From NCBI GenBank assembly GCA_023428065.1, contig JAEYZI010000098.1:1-23166 (forward strand): DNA of 23,166 nt, written 5' to 3'. Position numbers and translations under genes: made by a program. Below the pieces are notes generated by a model. The model saw nothing but the letters and a program-made list of their open reading frames with translations. It had not been told where the DNA came from and did no database searches. This DNA is from Actinomycetes bacterium. GTDB taxonomy: Bacteria; Actinomycetota; Actinomycetes; Actinomycetales; Microbacteriaceae. Shown piece by piece: positions 13,504 through 22,125 of the stretch (position 1 is its first letter; every line of letters begins with the position of its first letter).

Positions 13504-15222
13504 ATGGACATCAACGGCGTCCTCGAAGGATTCTCGGTCGCGCTCCAACCGATCAACATCCTCTTCGTCTTCATCGGCGTGCTGCTCGGCATGATCGTCG
13601 GCGTCCTGCCCGGCCTCGGCCCGGCCCCGACGATCGCGCTCATGCTCCCGCTCACCTACGTGCTGCCGCCCGAGGCCGCGATCGTCATGCTCGCGGGCAT
13701 CTACTACGGCGCCTACTACGGCGGCACCATCACCTCGGTGCTCATGAAGCTGCCTGGCGAGGCGGCGAGCGTCGTGACCGTCTACGACGGACACCAGATG
13801 GCGCTCAAGGGCCGCGCGGGCCCCGCGCTCGGCATCTCGGCGATCGGCTCCTTCATCGGCGGAACGGTCGCGATCATCGGACTGTTCTTCTTCTCGCCCG
13901 TCATCGCCGAGTTCGCCGTCAAGCTCGGCCCGCCCGAGTACGCGATGCTCGCGCTCGCCGGCCTCGTCATGGTGACGGTGCTCGGCCAGGCGAAGCCCTC
14001 CAAGAACCTCATCATCGCCGCGATCGGCCTGCTCATCGCGACCGTCGGCATCGACATGGTCTCGGGCGTCTCGCGCTTCACGTTCGGCTCGCCGGAGCTG
14101 CTGCGCGGTATCGACTTCGTCGCCGTCTCGATGGGCCTCTTCGGTCTCGGCGACGTGCTCTACGACCTCGAGCACGAGGTGCGCGCCGCGCGCGTCCAGG
14201 GCAAGATCGGCCGCGTCCTGCCCACCAAGAAGGACATGAAGGACTCGGCCGGCGCCATCACGCGCGGCTCGATCCTCGGCTTCTTCCTCGGCCTCCTACC
14301 CGGCGGCGGCGGCGTCGTCTCGTCGCTCGCCTCGTACGCGGTGGAGAAGAAGGTCGCCAAGAACCCCGAGGAGTTCGGCAAGGGCGCCATCCAGGGCGTC
14401 GCCGGACCCGAGACGGCCAACAACGCCGGATCGACCTCGTCGTTCCTGCCGCTGCTCTCGCTCGGCATCCCGTCGAACGTCGTGCTCGCGCTCCTCTACG
14501 GCGCGCTCCTCATCCAGGGCATCACGCCCGGACCGAGCCTCGTGAACGACCACCCCGGCGTCTTCTGGGGCGTGCTCGCGTCGATGATCCTCGGCAACCT
14601 CATGCTGCTCGTGCTGAGCCTGCCCATGGTCGGCATGTTCGTGAACCTCGTGCGCGTGCGGATCGGCGTGCTCGCGACGGTCATCGTGATGATCACGATG
14701 GTCGGCGTCTACTCGGTGTCCAACTCGATCTTCGACATGTGGGTCATGCTGGGCTTCGGCGTCATCGGCTACGCCATGCGCAAGACCGGATTCGACCCCG
14801 GCCCCCTCGCGCTCGCCCTCGTGCTCGGGCCGCTCCTCGAGAGCTCCTTCAAGCAGAGCCTGCTCATGTCGGGTGGCAGCGTGGGCATCTTCGTGACGCG
14901 CCCCGTGTCGCTCATCTTCGTGCTCATCCTCGTCGGCCTCGTCGTGTTCCAGCTCGTCGCGCGCCGTCGCAGCCGCGCGGAGCGCAAGTACTACGCCATC
15001 ACGCGCGCCGTGCGCCGGGGCTCCGAGATCCCCGACGCCACCGGCAACCTCTCGACCGTGCCCGGCCGCCGCATGCTCCTGCGCTTCGGCCGCCGCACCA
15101 CCCCGCTTGGCGGCGGACAGCCGGATGCCCCGGCGCCCGCCCTCGAGGACGACGACGCCGGTTCCGGCGACGTCGACAACATCACCCAACCCACGAACAC
15201 CAAGACACGAGGAGAACAATGA
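13504..15222 (+). CDS. tctA: Tripartite tricarboxylate transporter large membrane subunit TctA
   Basis: The 572-residue protein has the TctA signature: MIVGVLPGLGPAPTIALMLPLTY (about 30-52), IYYGAYYGGTITSVLMKLPGE, and the second-repeat motif LLPGGGGVVSSLASYAVEKK. The order of helices is that of a roughly 12-helix permease with two inverted halves. TctA is the main transport subunit for citrate-like or other carboxylic acids. After the last helix (LIFVLILVGLVVFQLVA) there is a hydrophilic, mostly basic then acidic tail of about 85 residues ending TNTKTRGEQ, longer than in the Salmonella prototype of about 500 residues. It overlaps tctC by 4 bp (ATGA). Confidence 0.94.
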   Translation: MDINGVLEGFSVALQPINILFVFIGVLLGMIVGVLPGLGPAPTIALMLPLTYVLPPEAAIVMLAGIYYGAYYGGTITSVLMKLPGEAASVVTVYDGHQMALKGRAGPALGISAIGSFIGGTVAIIGLFFFSPVIAEFAVKLGPPEYAMLALAGLVMVTVLGQAKPSKNLIIAAIGLLIATVGIDMVSGVSRFTFGSPELLRGIDFVAVSMGLFGLGDVLYDLEHEVRAARVQGKIGRVLPTKKDMKDSAGAITRGSILGFFLGLLPGGGGVVSSLASYAVEKKVAKNPEEFGKGAIQGVAGPETANNAGSTSSFLPLLSLGIPSNVVLALLYGALLIQGITPGPSLVNDHPGVFWGVLASMILGNLMLLVLSLPMVGMFVNLVRVRIGVLATVIVMITMVGVYSVSNSIFDMWVMLGFGVIGYAMRKTGFDPGPLALALVLGPLLESSFKQSLLMSGGSVGIFVTRPVSLIFVLILVGLVVFQLVARRRSRAERKYYAITRAVRRGSEIPDATGNLSTVPGRRMLLRFGRRTTPLGGGQPDAPAPALEDDDAGSGDVDNITQPTNTKTRGEQ

Positions 15223-16232
15223 GGTTTTCGAACTTCGGGCGTCCCGCTGCCGCGCTGGCGCTGGCGAGCGCAACCCTGGTCGGGCTCGCAGCATGCTCGA
15301 GCACGGCAGCCACCGAGCCGGCGGAGGGCGGCGAGGCCACGGTCGACTTCCCCAAGGGGAACATCACCCTCATCGTGCCCTACGGCGCGGGTGGCCCGAC
15401 CGACATCTCGGCGCGTGCCCTCGCCGAGGACCTCGAGGCCGAGCTCGGCGTGACGATCGTCGTCGAGAACCGCCCCGGCGCGTCCGGGATCACGGGTCTC
15501 AGCGAGGTCGCCACCTCGAAGACCGACGGCTACACGCTCACGTACACGACGGGTGACTCCTTCGTGCAGTCCGAGCTCCGCGACGGCGTCGCGTACTCCT
15601 TCGACAGCTTCGCGCCCGTCGCCGGAACGATCAGCCAGCCGTACGTCCTCGTGACCGGTGCCGACGGGGTCGCCGACTTCGACGCGCTCACCGAGAAGAG
15701 CGACGCCACCTACGCATCCACCGGCAACGGCGCCCCGACGCACCTCAACATGCTCATGATGTTCGACCAGCTCGGCATCCAGGCGACGCAGGTGCCGTTC
15801 AACGGTGCCGCGGAGGCGACGCAGGCGGTCGTCGGCGGTCAGGTCGACGTCGCTCTGCTCGACGCGTCCGTCGCGATGCCGCAGGTCACGGCCGGTGCCC
15901 TCAAGGCGATCGCGGTGCTCACGCAGGACGGCGAGGGACTCGACTACCTGCCCGAGACCCCGACCTTCGAGGAGCTCGACATCGACCGCGGCGACATGAC
16001 GCTCACCGTGTGGGGCGTCGCCGCTCCGGCCGGCACCGACGCGGCGGTCGTGGAGATCCTGCGCGCCGCCGTGCTGAAGGCCGCCGAGGGTGCGAACTTC
16101 CAGGAGTTCACCCAGGCGAACTACATGCCGCTGCTGGGCGCCGAGGACGAGGCCAACTGGTACACCGACCTCGCCAAGACCGCGAAGACCTCGAAGGCGG
16201 CCCTCGCCAAGTACGGGATCTCGCTCACCTGA
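15219..16232 (+). CDS. tctC: Tripartite tricarboxylate transporter substrate-binding lipoprotein TctC (Bug family)
   Basis: The 337-residue protein starts with a lipoprotein signal; the lipobox LAAC places the lipid-modified cysteine at residue 26. The mature protein has the Bug/TctC core: ITLIVPYGAGGPTDISARALAEDLEAELG, VVENRPGASGITGLSEVA, and the loop STGNGAPTHLNMLMMF. These line the ligand cleft where one carboxylate is held. In actinobacteria the protein is tethered to the outside of the membrane and passes the acid to TctAB. The ATG is preceded by GAGGAG and overlaps the tctA stop. The ligand cannot be read from sequence; family members bind citrate, aromatic and other dicarboxylic or monocarboxylic acids. 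Its stop shares one base with the next start. Confidence 0.93.
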   Translation: MRFSNFGRPAAALALASATLVGLAACSSTAATEPAEGGEATVDFPKGNITLIVPYGAGGPTDISARALAEDLEAELGVTIVVENRPGASGITGLSEVATSKTDGYTLTYTTGDSFVQSELRDGVAYSFDSFAPVAGTISQPYVLVTGADGVADFDALTEKSDATYASTGNGAPTHLNMLMMFDQLGIQATQVPFNGAAEATQAVVGGQVDVALLDASVAMPQVTAGALKAIAVLTQDGEGLDYLPETPTFEELDIDRGDMTLTVWGVAAPAGTDAAVVEILRAAVLKAAEGANFQEFTQANYMPLLGAEDEANWYTDLAKTAKTSKAALAKYGISLT

Positions 16233-16996
16233 TGAACAGGCTCACGTCCATCTCGACCGTCGTCACCGGGGCGGGTAAGGGAATCGGTGAGGCGATCGCG
16301 CGCCGCTACGCACTCGAGGGTGCGCACGTCACGCTCGCCGACATCGACCTCGCATCGGCGGAAGCCGTGCGCGACGACATCGTCGCCCGCGGAGGCGCCG
16401 CGATCGCGGTCGAGATGGATGTGGCCGATCGCGATGCGGTCCGGGCCGGTCTCGCCGAGGCGCGAGACCGGTTCGGACGCATCGACGTCATGGTCAACAA
16501 CGCCGGCATCTCGATGTCGACGGAGCTGTTCACGACGACCGCCGAGATCTGGATGCGGCACCAGCGCGTCAACGGCCTCGGCACCCTCATCGGGATGCAG
16601 GAGGCCGCGCGCCACATGATCGCGCAGGGCGGTGGAGGCCGCATCATAAACCTGACCTCCATCTCCGGCCGCCGCAACAACCTCGACTGGGTCGCCTACG
16701 CCGCGAGCAAGGCGACCATCTCCTCCCTCATCGCGAGCGGCGCCCGCGCCCTCGCCCCCCACGGCATCACGGTGAGCGGCATCGCGCCCGGCATCGTCGA
16801 GACCCCGCTCTGGTCGGGCGTCTTCGAGGACCCGGATGCCCGCGCCGCCCGTTTCGAGCGCTACGCCGCCGAGATCCCGCTCGGGCGCATCTCCGTCGCC
16901 GACGACCTCGCCGGCGCCGCTGTCTTCCTCGCGACCGAGGACGCCGCCTACCTCACCGGCCAGACCGTGACGGTCGACGGAGGGATCACCGCGTGA
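16232..16996 (+). CDS. SDR-family NAD-dependent oxidoreductase (first)
   Basis: This 254-residue classical short-chain dehydrogenase has the cofactor motif TGAGKGIG (12-19), an acidic residue at the end of strand 2 (D37) favouring NAD, NNAG (89-92), the catalytic Ser in LTSISG (S143 or S145) and YAASK with Y156 and K160. The C-terminus has GITVSGIAPGIVETPLW and the final GQTVTVDGG typical of the FabG-like group. The tctC stop TGA shares its A with the ATG (TGATG), so it is co-translated with the transporter. It likely oxidises a secondary alcohol of the imported compound. It is clearly related to the third SDR of this operon. Confidence 0.92.
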   Translation: MNRLTSISTVVTGAGKGIGEAIARRYALEGAHVTLADIDLASAEAVRDDIVARGGAAIAVEMDVADRDAVRAGLAEARDRFGRIDVMVNNAGISMSTELFTTTAEIWMRHQRVNGLGTLIGMQEAARHMIAQGGGGRIINLTSISGRRNNLDWVAYAASKATISSLIASGARALAPHGITVSGIAPGIVETPLWSGVFEDPDARAARFERYAAEIPLGRISVADDLAGAAVFLATEDAAYLTGQTVTVDGGITA

Positions 16997-17985
16997 TGCG
17001 CGCCGCAGTGCTGACCGCGCCGGGGGTCGTCGAGCTCGTCGACGACTGGCCCGAGCCCGAGTGCGGGCCCGATGACGTCGTCGTGGCCGTCGCCGCGACG
17101 GGCATCTGCGGAACCGACCTCGCCTACGTGACCGGTCGGCGCGATATCGTCGAGGGCGGCCTCGTCGTAGGGCACGAGCCCTTCGGCACGATCGTCGCGG
17201 TGGGCTCCCGCGTCGACCCCGCGCGCATCGGCGAGCGCGTCGCCGTCGAACCGAACTACCCGTGCGGCGAGTGCCGCCCGTGCACCCGGAACGTGCCCTC
17301 GCTGTGCAGCGCGCGACGCAGCCCCGTCGTCACCGAGCAGGGCTTCCTCGCGGAGCGGGTCGCGGTGCCCGCCGACTTCGCGTGGCCGCTGCCCGCGGAG
17401 ATCGGCGACGAGGACGCCGCGTGCCTCGAACCGCTCGCGGTCGCCATGGGCGCCATCCGTCGCGCCGGCGACCTCGCCGAACGCCCCCGCATCGCGATCA
17501 CCGGCGCCGGGAGCATCGGACGCATCCTCGCGGACGTGCTCGTGCGCCGCGGCATCGTGCCCGCGATCTCCGACGTCGCCCCGGAGCGCGTCGCGAAGGC
17601 CGTCGCGCTCGGCGCGCGCCCGCTCGAAGAGGGCGAGCGCTTCGACCTCGTCTTCGAGTCCTCGGGCGCCGCTCCCGCCGCCGAGGCGGCCGTCGAGCTG
17701 CTCGACCCGCTCGGTCTCCTCGTCGTCATCGGCGTCGGCAACGACGCCTTCCCTGTGGGGATGACGACGCTCGTGCGCCGCGGCCTCACGATCGTCGGCT
17801 CCATGATCTACGACCACCCGGGAGACTACGCGGAGGTCATCGAGACCGTCGTGCGGGGCGCCGCACGTCCCGGCGCGGTGCTCGGCGAGGCGTTCGACCT
17901 CGATCACGCGGCAGAGGCTCTCACGGGTGCCGCCGCGCGCCCCGACAAGACCTGGATCCGGGTGGGGAGCCGCGGCGATGCCTGA
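16996..17985 (+). CDS. Zinc-dependent MDR-family alcohol/polyol dehydrogenase
   Basis: The 329-residue protein is a medium-chain zinc dehydrogenase. Catalytic zinc residues are C38 in GICGTD, H60-E61 in GHEPFG and E145 in CLEPLA. The structural zinc site is C90, C93, C96 and C104 in PCGECRPCTRNVPSLC. The Rossmann motif is GAGSIG (170-175). It resembles sorbitol, threonine and L-idonate dehydrogenases, which oxidise a secondary hydroxyl with NAD(P). Start choice: the ATG at 16996 repeats the TGATG junction seen one gene earlier; a GTG at 16993 is also possible. It overlaps the next gene by 8 bp. The substrate is presumably a hydroxylated pathway intermediate. Confidence 0.92.
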   Translation: MRAAVLTAPGVVELVDDWPEPECGPDDVVVAVAATGICGTDLAYVTGRRDIVEGGLVVGHEPFGTIVAVGSRVDPARIGERVAVEPNYPCGECRPCTRNVPSLCSARRSPVVTEQGFLAERVAVPADFAWPLPAEIGDEDAACLEPLAVAMGAIRRAGDLAERPRIAITGAGSIGRILADVLVRRGIVPAISDVAPERVAKAVALGARPLEEGERFDLVFESSGAAPAAEAAVELLDPLGLLVVIGVGNDAFPVGMTTLVRRGLTIVGSMIYDHPGDYAEVIETVVRGAARPGAVLGEAFDLDHAAEALTGAAARPDKTWIRVGSRGDA

Positions 17986-18808
17986 GCTCGCGATCGACCA
18001 CCTCACGGCCCTCGACCTGCCGCCGGCCGCATTTCACCGTGCCGCCGCGCGTGCCGGGTTCTCGAGCGTGAGCCTGCGCACCATCCACATCACGGGCGGC
18101 GAGCCCGGATGGGCGGGCGAGCGGCTCGACACGGCGGCCCTCGCGCGCGCGATCGCGGGCAGCGGGGTGCGTGTGCACGCGATCGAGGCGGTCGCGATCA
18201 CGCCGACCCTCACCTCCGAGCTCGACGCGCTCGTGCCGCTCCTCGAGGAGGGTGCCGAGGTCGGTGCCCGCCTGCTCTACTCCTTCTCCGACGACCCCGA
18301 CGCCGACCGCTGCGCCGACACGCTCGCGGCGCTCGCCGAGACGGCGGCGCCCTTCGGGCTGCGCACGGTCATCGAGCCGATGCCCTATCGCGCCGTCGCG
18401 ACGCTCGCCCAGGCGTCCGAGATCGTCGCGCGCGTGCCCGGCGCCGGGCTCATCGTCGACACCCTCCACGCGACGCGCGGCGGGACGACGCCCGCCGAGC
18501 TCGCGACGCTCCCCGCCGAGCAGCTCGCCGTGCTGCAACTGTGCGACGCGCCCGCGGAGGCGCCCACGGCGCAGCCGGCCTCCGGGCTGCACCCCCTGCT
18601 CAACGAGGCCCGCTTCGAGCGCCGCCTGCCGGGCGCAGGCGAGCTGCCGCTCGCCGACTTCGCGGGGGCCATGCCGTCCGGCTCGCTCGTGACGATCGAG
18701 GCACCCGCGCGCGACACGGGAGCGGATGCCGAGCAGCGCCTGCGCGCCGCCCACCGTGCCGCCCTCGCCGCGCTCGGCACCCCGCACCTCGACGGGGGTG
18801 CCGCATGA
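17978..18808 (+). CDS. Sugar phosphate isomerase/epimerase-like TIM-barrel protein
   Basis: The 276-residue protein has the xylose-isomerase-like TIM barrel (AP endonuclease 2 fold). Probable metal ligands are E133 in TVIEPMPY, D161 and H164 in IVDTLHATRG, D190 in LQLCDAP and E241 in VTIEAPARD. The family includes IolE/IolI-like isomerases, dehydratases such as 3-dehydroshikimate dehydratase, hydroxypyruvate isomerase and C-glycoside-cleaving enzymes, so the reaction is open. In this operon an isomerisation or dehydration feeding the keto-pentenoate steps is plausible. The ATG overlaps the dehydrogenase stop by 8 bp. Further in-frame ATG codons upstream lie inside the dehydrogenase gene and are not used. 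Confidence 0.88.
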   Translation: MPELAIDHLTALDLPPAAFHRAAARAGFSSVSLRTIHITGGEPGWAGERLDTAALARAIAGSGVRVHAIEAVAITPTLTSELDALVPLLEEGAEVGARLLYSFSDDPDADRCADTLAALAETAAPFGLRTVIEPMPYRAVATLAQASEIVARVPGAGLIVDTLHATRGGTTPAELATLPAEQLAVLQLCDAPAEAPTAQPASGLHPLLNEARFERRLPGAGELPLADFAGAMPSGSLVTIEAPARDTGADAEQRLRAAHRAALAALGTPHLDGGAA

Positions 18809-19608
18809 CCGGCACGGCGCGGATGCGCGCCCTCGTGACGGGAGCATCCTCCGGGATCGGGCGTGCGATCGCCCTCGAGCTCGCGCGGGAGGGCTACGAG
18901 CTCGTGCTCGTCGCCCGGAACGCGGACGCCCTCGCCGACCTCGCGCTCGAGCTCGGCAGCGCGAACGGCGAGCCCGAGATCGTGATCGCCGACCTCGGCG
19001 ACCCGCGCGGCGTCGCCGCGACGGCGGATCGCCTCCGCGACACGGCCCGACCCGTCGACGTGCTCGTGCACTCCGCGGGGGTCGGACTCCCGCCGGGAGG
19101 CTTCCTCGGCAACCCGCTCGCGGCATCCGAGACCGTCAGCCGCATCACGATCGACGCCCTCACGGCCCTCGCCCACGCGGCGCTCCCGGGCATGATCGAG
19201 CGCGGCCGCGGCGGCCTCATCACGATCGGGTCGATCGCCGGCTTCCTGCCGGGGACGCCCGCGATCACCTACTCGGCCTCGAAGGCGTGGGCGCAGGCGT
19301 TCGGCGAGGGGCTGCATCAGCTCACGCGCGGCACGGGCGTCACGAGCACGGTCGTCGCCCCCGGTTTCGTGCGCAGCGGGTTCCATCGCAGCGCGGGACT
19401 CGGGGCGTCGGGCATCCACGGATTCATGTGGTGCACCCCCGAGCAGGTGGCGGCAGCCGCGGTGCGGGGGTTCGCGCGGCGCCGCGCGCTCGTCGTGCCG
19501 GGCGCGCAGTGGAAGGCCGTCTACGCGGCATACCGACTCACCCCCCGCTCGTGGAGCCGGGCGGGTTTCGCGAAGTACATGGCATGGACAGGAAGGAGAG
19601 CGGCATGA
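18805..19608 (+). CDS. SDR-family oxidoreductase, DltE/YqjQ-like (second)
   Basis: This 267-residue short-chain dehydrogenase has TGASSGIG (12-19), an arginine at the end of strand 2 (VLVARN, R38) favouring NADP, HSAG (89-92), GSIAGF with S143 and YSASK with Y156 and K160. The C-terminal third (WCTPEQVAAAAVRGF, VVPGAQWKAVYAAYRLTP) differs from the other two SDRs in the operon and looks like the DltE-type subgroup acting on larger or lipophilic ketones. Start ATGA overlaps the previous stop by 4 bp. The NADP preference suggests a reductive step or a different intermediate from its neighbours; this is inference. Confidence 0.9.
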   Translation: MTGTARMRALVTGASSGIGRAIALELAREGYELVLVARNADALADLALELGSANGEPEIVIADLGDPRGVAATADRLRDTARPVDVLVHSAGVGLPPGGFLGNPLAASETVSRITIDALTALAHAALPGMIERGRGGLITIGSIAGFLPGTPAITYSASKAWAQAFGEGLHQLTRGTGVTSTVVAPGFVRSGFHRSAGLGASGIHGFMWCTPEQVAAAAVRGFARRRALVVPGAQWKAVYAAYRLTPRSWSRAGFAKYMAWTGRRAA

Positions 19609-20387
19609 CCGGCATCGGACGCCTGCTCGGCCGCCGCGCGGTCGTCACGGGCGCGGGCAGCGGCATCGGCGCCGCGATCGCCCGCGGGTACGCGGCGGAG
19701 GGCGCCGAGGTGATCGTGGCGGACCTCGCCGTCGAGGCCGCGGAGGCCGTCGCCTCCGGCATCCGCGAGGCGGGCGGCATCGCCCACGCACACGCCGTCG
19801 ACGTCGCCGACGAGGCCTCGGTCGAGGCGCTCTTCGAGCGCGCGGACGCGGAGCTCGGCGGGGTCGACGTGCTCGTGAACGCGGCGGGGATCCTCCGCCG
19901 TCAGGCGTTCCTCGACGTCGACGAGGAGAGCTGGGACCGCACGATCCGGGTCAACTCGCTCGGACCCCTGCTGTGCACCCAGCAGGCGGCCCGCCGCTTC
20001 ATCGACCAGGGTGAGGCCACGCGCGGTGCCGGCAAGATCGTCAACATCTGCTCGACCTCCTCGCGTCAGGCGACGGGCGACTTCACCGCCTACGCAGCGA
20101 GCAAGGCGGCGCTGCTCTCGCTCACCCAGTCGACCGCGAAGGGCCTCGCCCCCCATGGAATCACCGTCAACGGCATCGGTCCCGGCATCGTCGACACACC
20201 GCTCTGGCGCGCCGACGCGCTGACCCTCGCCGACCGCACCCTCTCGGACTACACGGCGAAGATCCCGCTCGGCCGGCTCTCGACGCCCGACGACCTCGTG
20301 CCGACCGCGGTGTTCCTCGCGGCCGACGACTCCGACTACATGACCGGCCAGCTCCTCATGGTCGACGGCGGGATGGTGATGATGTGA
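19605..20387 (+). CDS. SDR-family NAD-dependent oxidoreductase (third)
   Basis: This 260-residue classical SDR has TGAGSGIG (15-22), D40 at the end of strand 2 favouring NAD, NAAG (92-95), a catalytic serine in NICSTSS (150-153) and YAASK with Y163 and K167. The C-terminal block GITVNGIGPGIVDTPLW and the ending MVDGGMVMM closely match the first SDR in this operon, so the two are probably paralogs. The ATG overlaps the previous stop by 4 bp and is preceded by GGAAGGAGAG at 19591-19600, the strongest ribosome binding site inside the operon. It likely oxidises a second hydroxyl on the pathway intermediate. Confidence 0.92.
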   Translation: MTGIGRLLGRRAVVTGAGSGIGAAIARGYAAEGAEVIVADLAVEAAEAVASGIREAGGIAHAHAVDVADEASVEALFERADAELGGVDVLVNAAGILRRQAFLDVDEESWDRTIRVNSLGPLLCTQQAARRFIDQGEATRGAGKIVNICSTSSRQATGDFTAYAASKAALLSLTQSTAKGLAPHGITVNGIGPGIVDTPLWRADALTLADRTLSDYTAKIPLGRLSTPDDLVPTAVFLAADDSDYMTGQLLMVDGGMVMM

Positions 20388-21181
20388 GCGCGTCGCTCGA
20401 GACCGGCCCCGTCCGCGAGGCCGCGGAGGCCCTGTACACCGCGTGGCGCGACGCGCGCCCCGTCGAACCCGTGCGCCAGCTCCTCGGCGCCACGGACGTC
20501 GACGCCGCCTATGCCGCGCAGGAGCTCGTGATCTCCCGCCGCGTCGCCGACGGCGCCGTCCGGGTGGGGCGCAAGGTGGGCCTCACGAATCCCGTCGTGC
20601 AGCAGCAGCTCGGCGTCGACCAGCCCGACTTCGGAGTGCTCCTCGGCGACATGGACGTCTCGGGCGCGGATGCCGTCGACACGACCGCCCTCATCGCGCC
20701 GCGCATCGAGGCGGAGCTCGCCTTCGTGCTGCGCGACGACGTCGACGGGGTCGACCGCGCATCCGTCGTCGCAGCCGTCGACCACGTCGTGGCCGCTCTC
20801 GAGATCGTCGACTCGCGCGTGCGCGACTGGTCGATCTCGATCGTCGACACGATCGCCGACAACGCCTCGAGCGCTCTCTACGTGCTCGGCACGACCCGCG
20901 TCGCCCTCGACGAGCTCGACCCCGTCGCCGTGACGATGACGCTCGCGCGGGACGGCGAGGTCGTCTCGGCGGGGAACGGCGCCGCATGTCTCGGCGACCC
21001 CGTCGCGGCGCTCGTGTGGGTGGCGCAGACCGCCGCGCGGCTCGGTCGTCCGCTGCGCGCGGGAGAGGTCGTGCTGTCCGGCGCGCTCGGCCCCATGGTG
21101 CCGTTCGTCGCGGGCAGCGCATACACGGCCGAGGTCAGCGGCCTCGGAACGGTGACGGCGATCGCAGGAGGGGCCGCATGA
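20384..21181 (+). CDS. mhpD: 2-keto-4-pentenoate hydratase
   Basis: The 265-residue protein belongs to the hydratase branch of the fumarylacetoacetase fold. It has GRKVGLTN with K64, the metal-binding pair in PRIEAELAF (E109, E111), ALEIVDSR with E140, and the DNASSALYVLG segment. These align with the metal ligands and the catalytic lysine known in MhpD-type enzymes. The reaction adds water to 2-hydroxypenta-2,4-dienoate to give 4-hydroxy-2-oxovalerate, in the lower meta-cleavage pathway. Homologs such as HsaE take longer-chain analogs, so chain length is not certain. The GTG start overlaps the SDR stop (GTGA). The next two genes encode the following enzymes of the same pathway, which supports the assignment. 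Confidence 0.92.
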   Translation: MSASLETGPVREAAEALYTAWRDARPVEPVRQLLGATDVDAAYAAQELVISRRVADGAVRVGRKVGLTNPVVQQQLGVDQPDFGVLLGDMDVSGADAVDTTALIAPRIEAELAFVLRDDVDGVDRASVVAAVDHVVAALEIVDSRVRDWSISIVDTIADNASSALYVLGTTRVALDELDPVAVTMTLARDGEVVSAGNGAACLGDPVAALVWVAQTAARLGRPLRAGEVVLSGALGPMVPFVAGSAYTAEVSGLGTVTAIAGGAA

Positions 21182-22125
21182 GCAAGACGAAGGTAGCCAT
21201 CATCGGGTCGGGCAACATCGGCACCGACCTCATGTTCAAGGTCATGCGCCTGAGCGACACGCTCGAGATGGGCGCGATGGTCGGCATCGATCCCGAGTCC
21301 GACGGACTCGCCCGGGCCGCGCGCCTGGGGGTGCCGACGACGCACGAGGGCGTCGGGGGGCTCATCGCCCTGCCCGGCTTCGACGAGATCGGCGTCGTCT
21401 TCGACGCGACGAGCGCGGGAGCCCACATCCGCAACGCGGAGCGTCTCGCGCCCTACGGCAAGCAGCTCGTCGACCTGACCCCGGCGGCGGTCGGCCCGTA
21501 CGTCGTGCCCGCCGTCAACCTCGACGAGCACCTCGACGCGCCGAACGTCAACATGGTCACGTGCGGCGGTCAGGCGACCATCCCGATCGTCGCCGCGATC
21601 TCGGATGTCACTCCCGTGCTCTACGCGGAGATCGTCGCCTCGATCGCGTCGAAGTCGGCTGGGCCGGGGACGCGCGCCAACATCGACGAGTTCACCGAGA
21701 CCACCTCGCGCGCCCTGGAGGCCGTGGGCGGCGCCGCGCGCGGCAAGGCGATCATCGTGCTCAACCCGGCCGAGCCCCCCATGATCATGCGCGACACCGT
21801 GCAGGTCGTCGTCGCTCGGCTCGACGACGACGCGCGCGCCGCCGTCACCGCGGCGGTCGAGGCGCGCGTCGGCGAGGTCGCCGGGTACGTGCCCGGCTAC
21901 CGCCTCAAGCAGCAGGTGCAGTTCAGCGACGAGGGCCCCGTGCTCGACGCGCTCGTGCCCGAGGGGTCGCGCGCGGGTGCCTACACGCGCGTCACCGTCT
22001 TCCTCGAGGTCGAAGGGGCGGCGATGTACCTGCCGAGCTACGCCGGGAACCTCGACATCATGACGAGCGCCGCCCTGCGCGCCGCCGAACGTCTCGTCGC
22101 GACACGGAAGGAGCAGCTCGCGTGA
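21178..22125 (+). CDS. mhpF: Acetaldehyde dehydrogenase (acylating)
   Basis: The 315-residue protein begins with the NAD-binding motif VAIIGSGNIGTDL (6-18) and has the active-site cysteine C129 in VNMVTCGGQATIP. It also carries DATSAGAH and GTRANIDEFTETTS, as in MhpF/BphJ/DmpF/HsaG enzymes. It converts acetaldehyde (or propanal in some homologs), NAD and CoA to acetyl-CoA. It forms a channeling complex with the aldolase encoded next, so the toxic aldehyde is not released. The ATG overlaps the hydratase stop by 4 bp, and its stop overlaps the aldolase GTG by 4 bp. Confidence 0.95.
   Translation: MSKTKVAIIGSGNIGTDLMFKVMRLSDTLEMGAMVGIDPESDGLARAARLGVPTTHEGVGGLIALPGFDEIGVVFDATSAGAHIRNAERLAPYGKQLVDLTPAAVGPYVVPAVNLDEHLDAPNVNMVTCGGQATIPIVAAISDVTPVLYAEIVASIASKSAGPGTRANIDEFTETTSRALEAVGGAARGKAIIVLNPAEPPMIMRDTVQVVVARLDDDARAAVTAAVEARVGEVAGYVPGYRLKQQVQFSDEGPVLDALVPEGSRAGAYTRVTVFLEVEGAAMYLPSYAGNLDIMTSAALRAAERLVATRKEQLA

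Noticed and set aside
13019..16232. Naming the transporter as a citrate or terephthalate transporter
   Set aside because: TTT binding proteins have broad and fast-changing ligand ranges. Nothing in the visible ligand segment fixes the substrate, and no citrate- or phthalate-specific enzyme is nearby.
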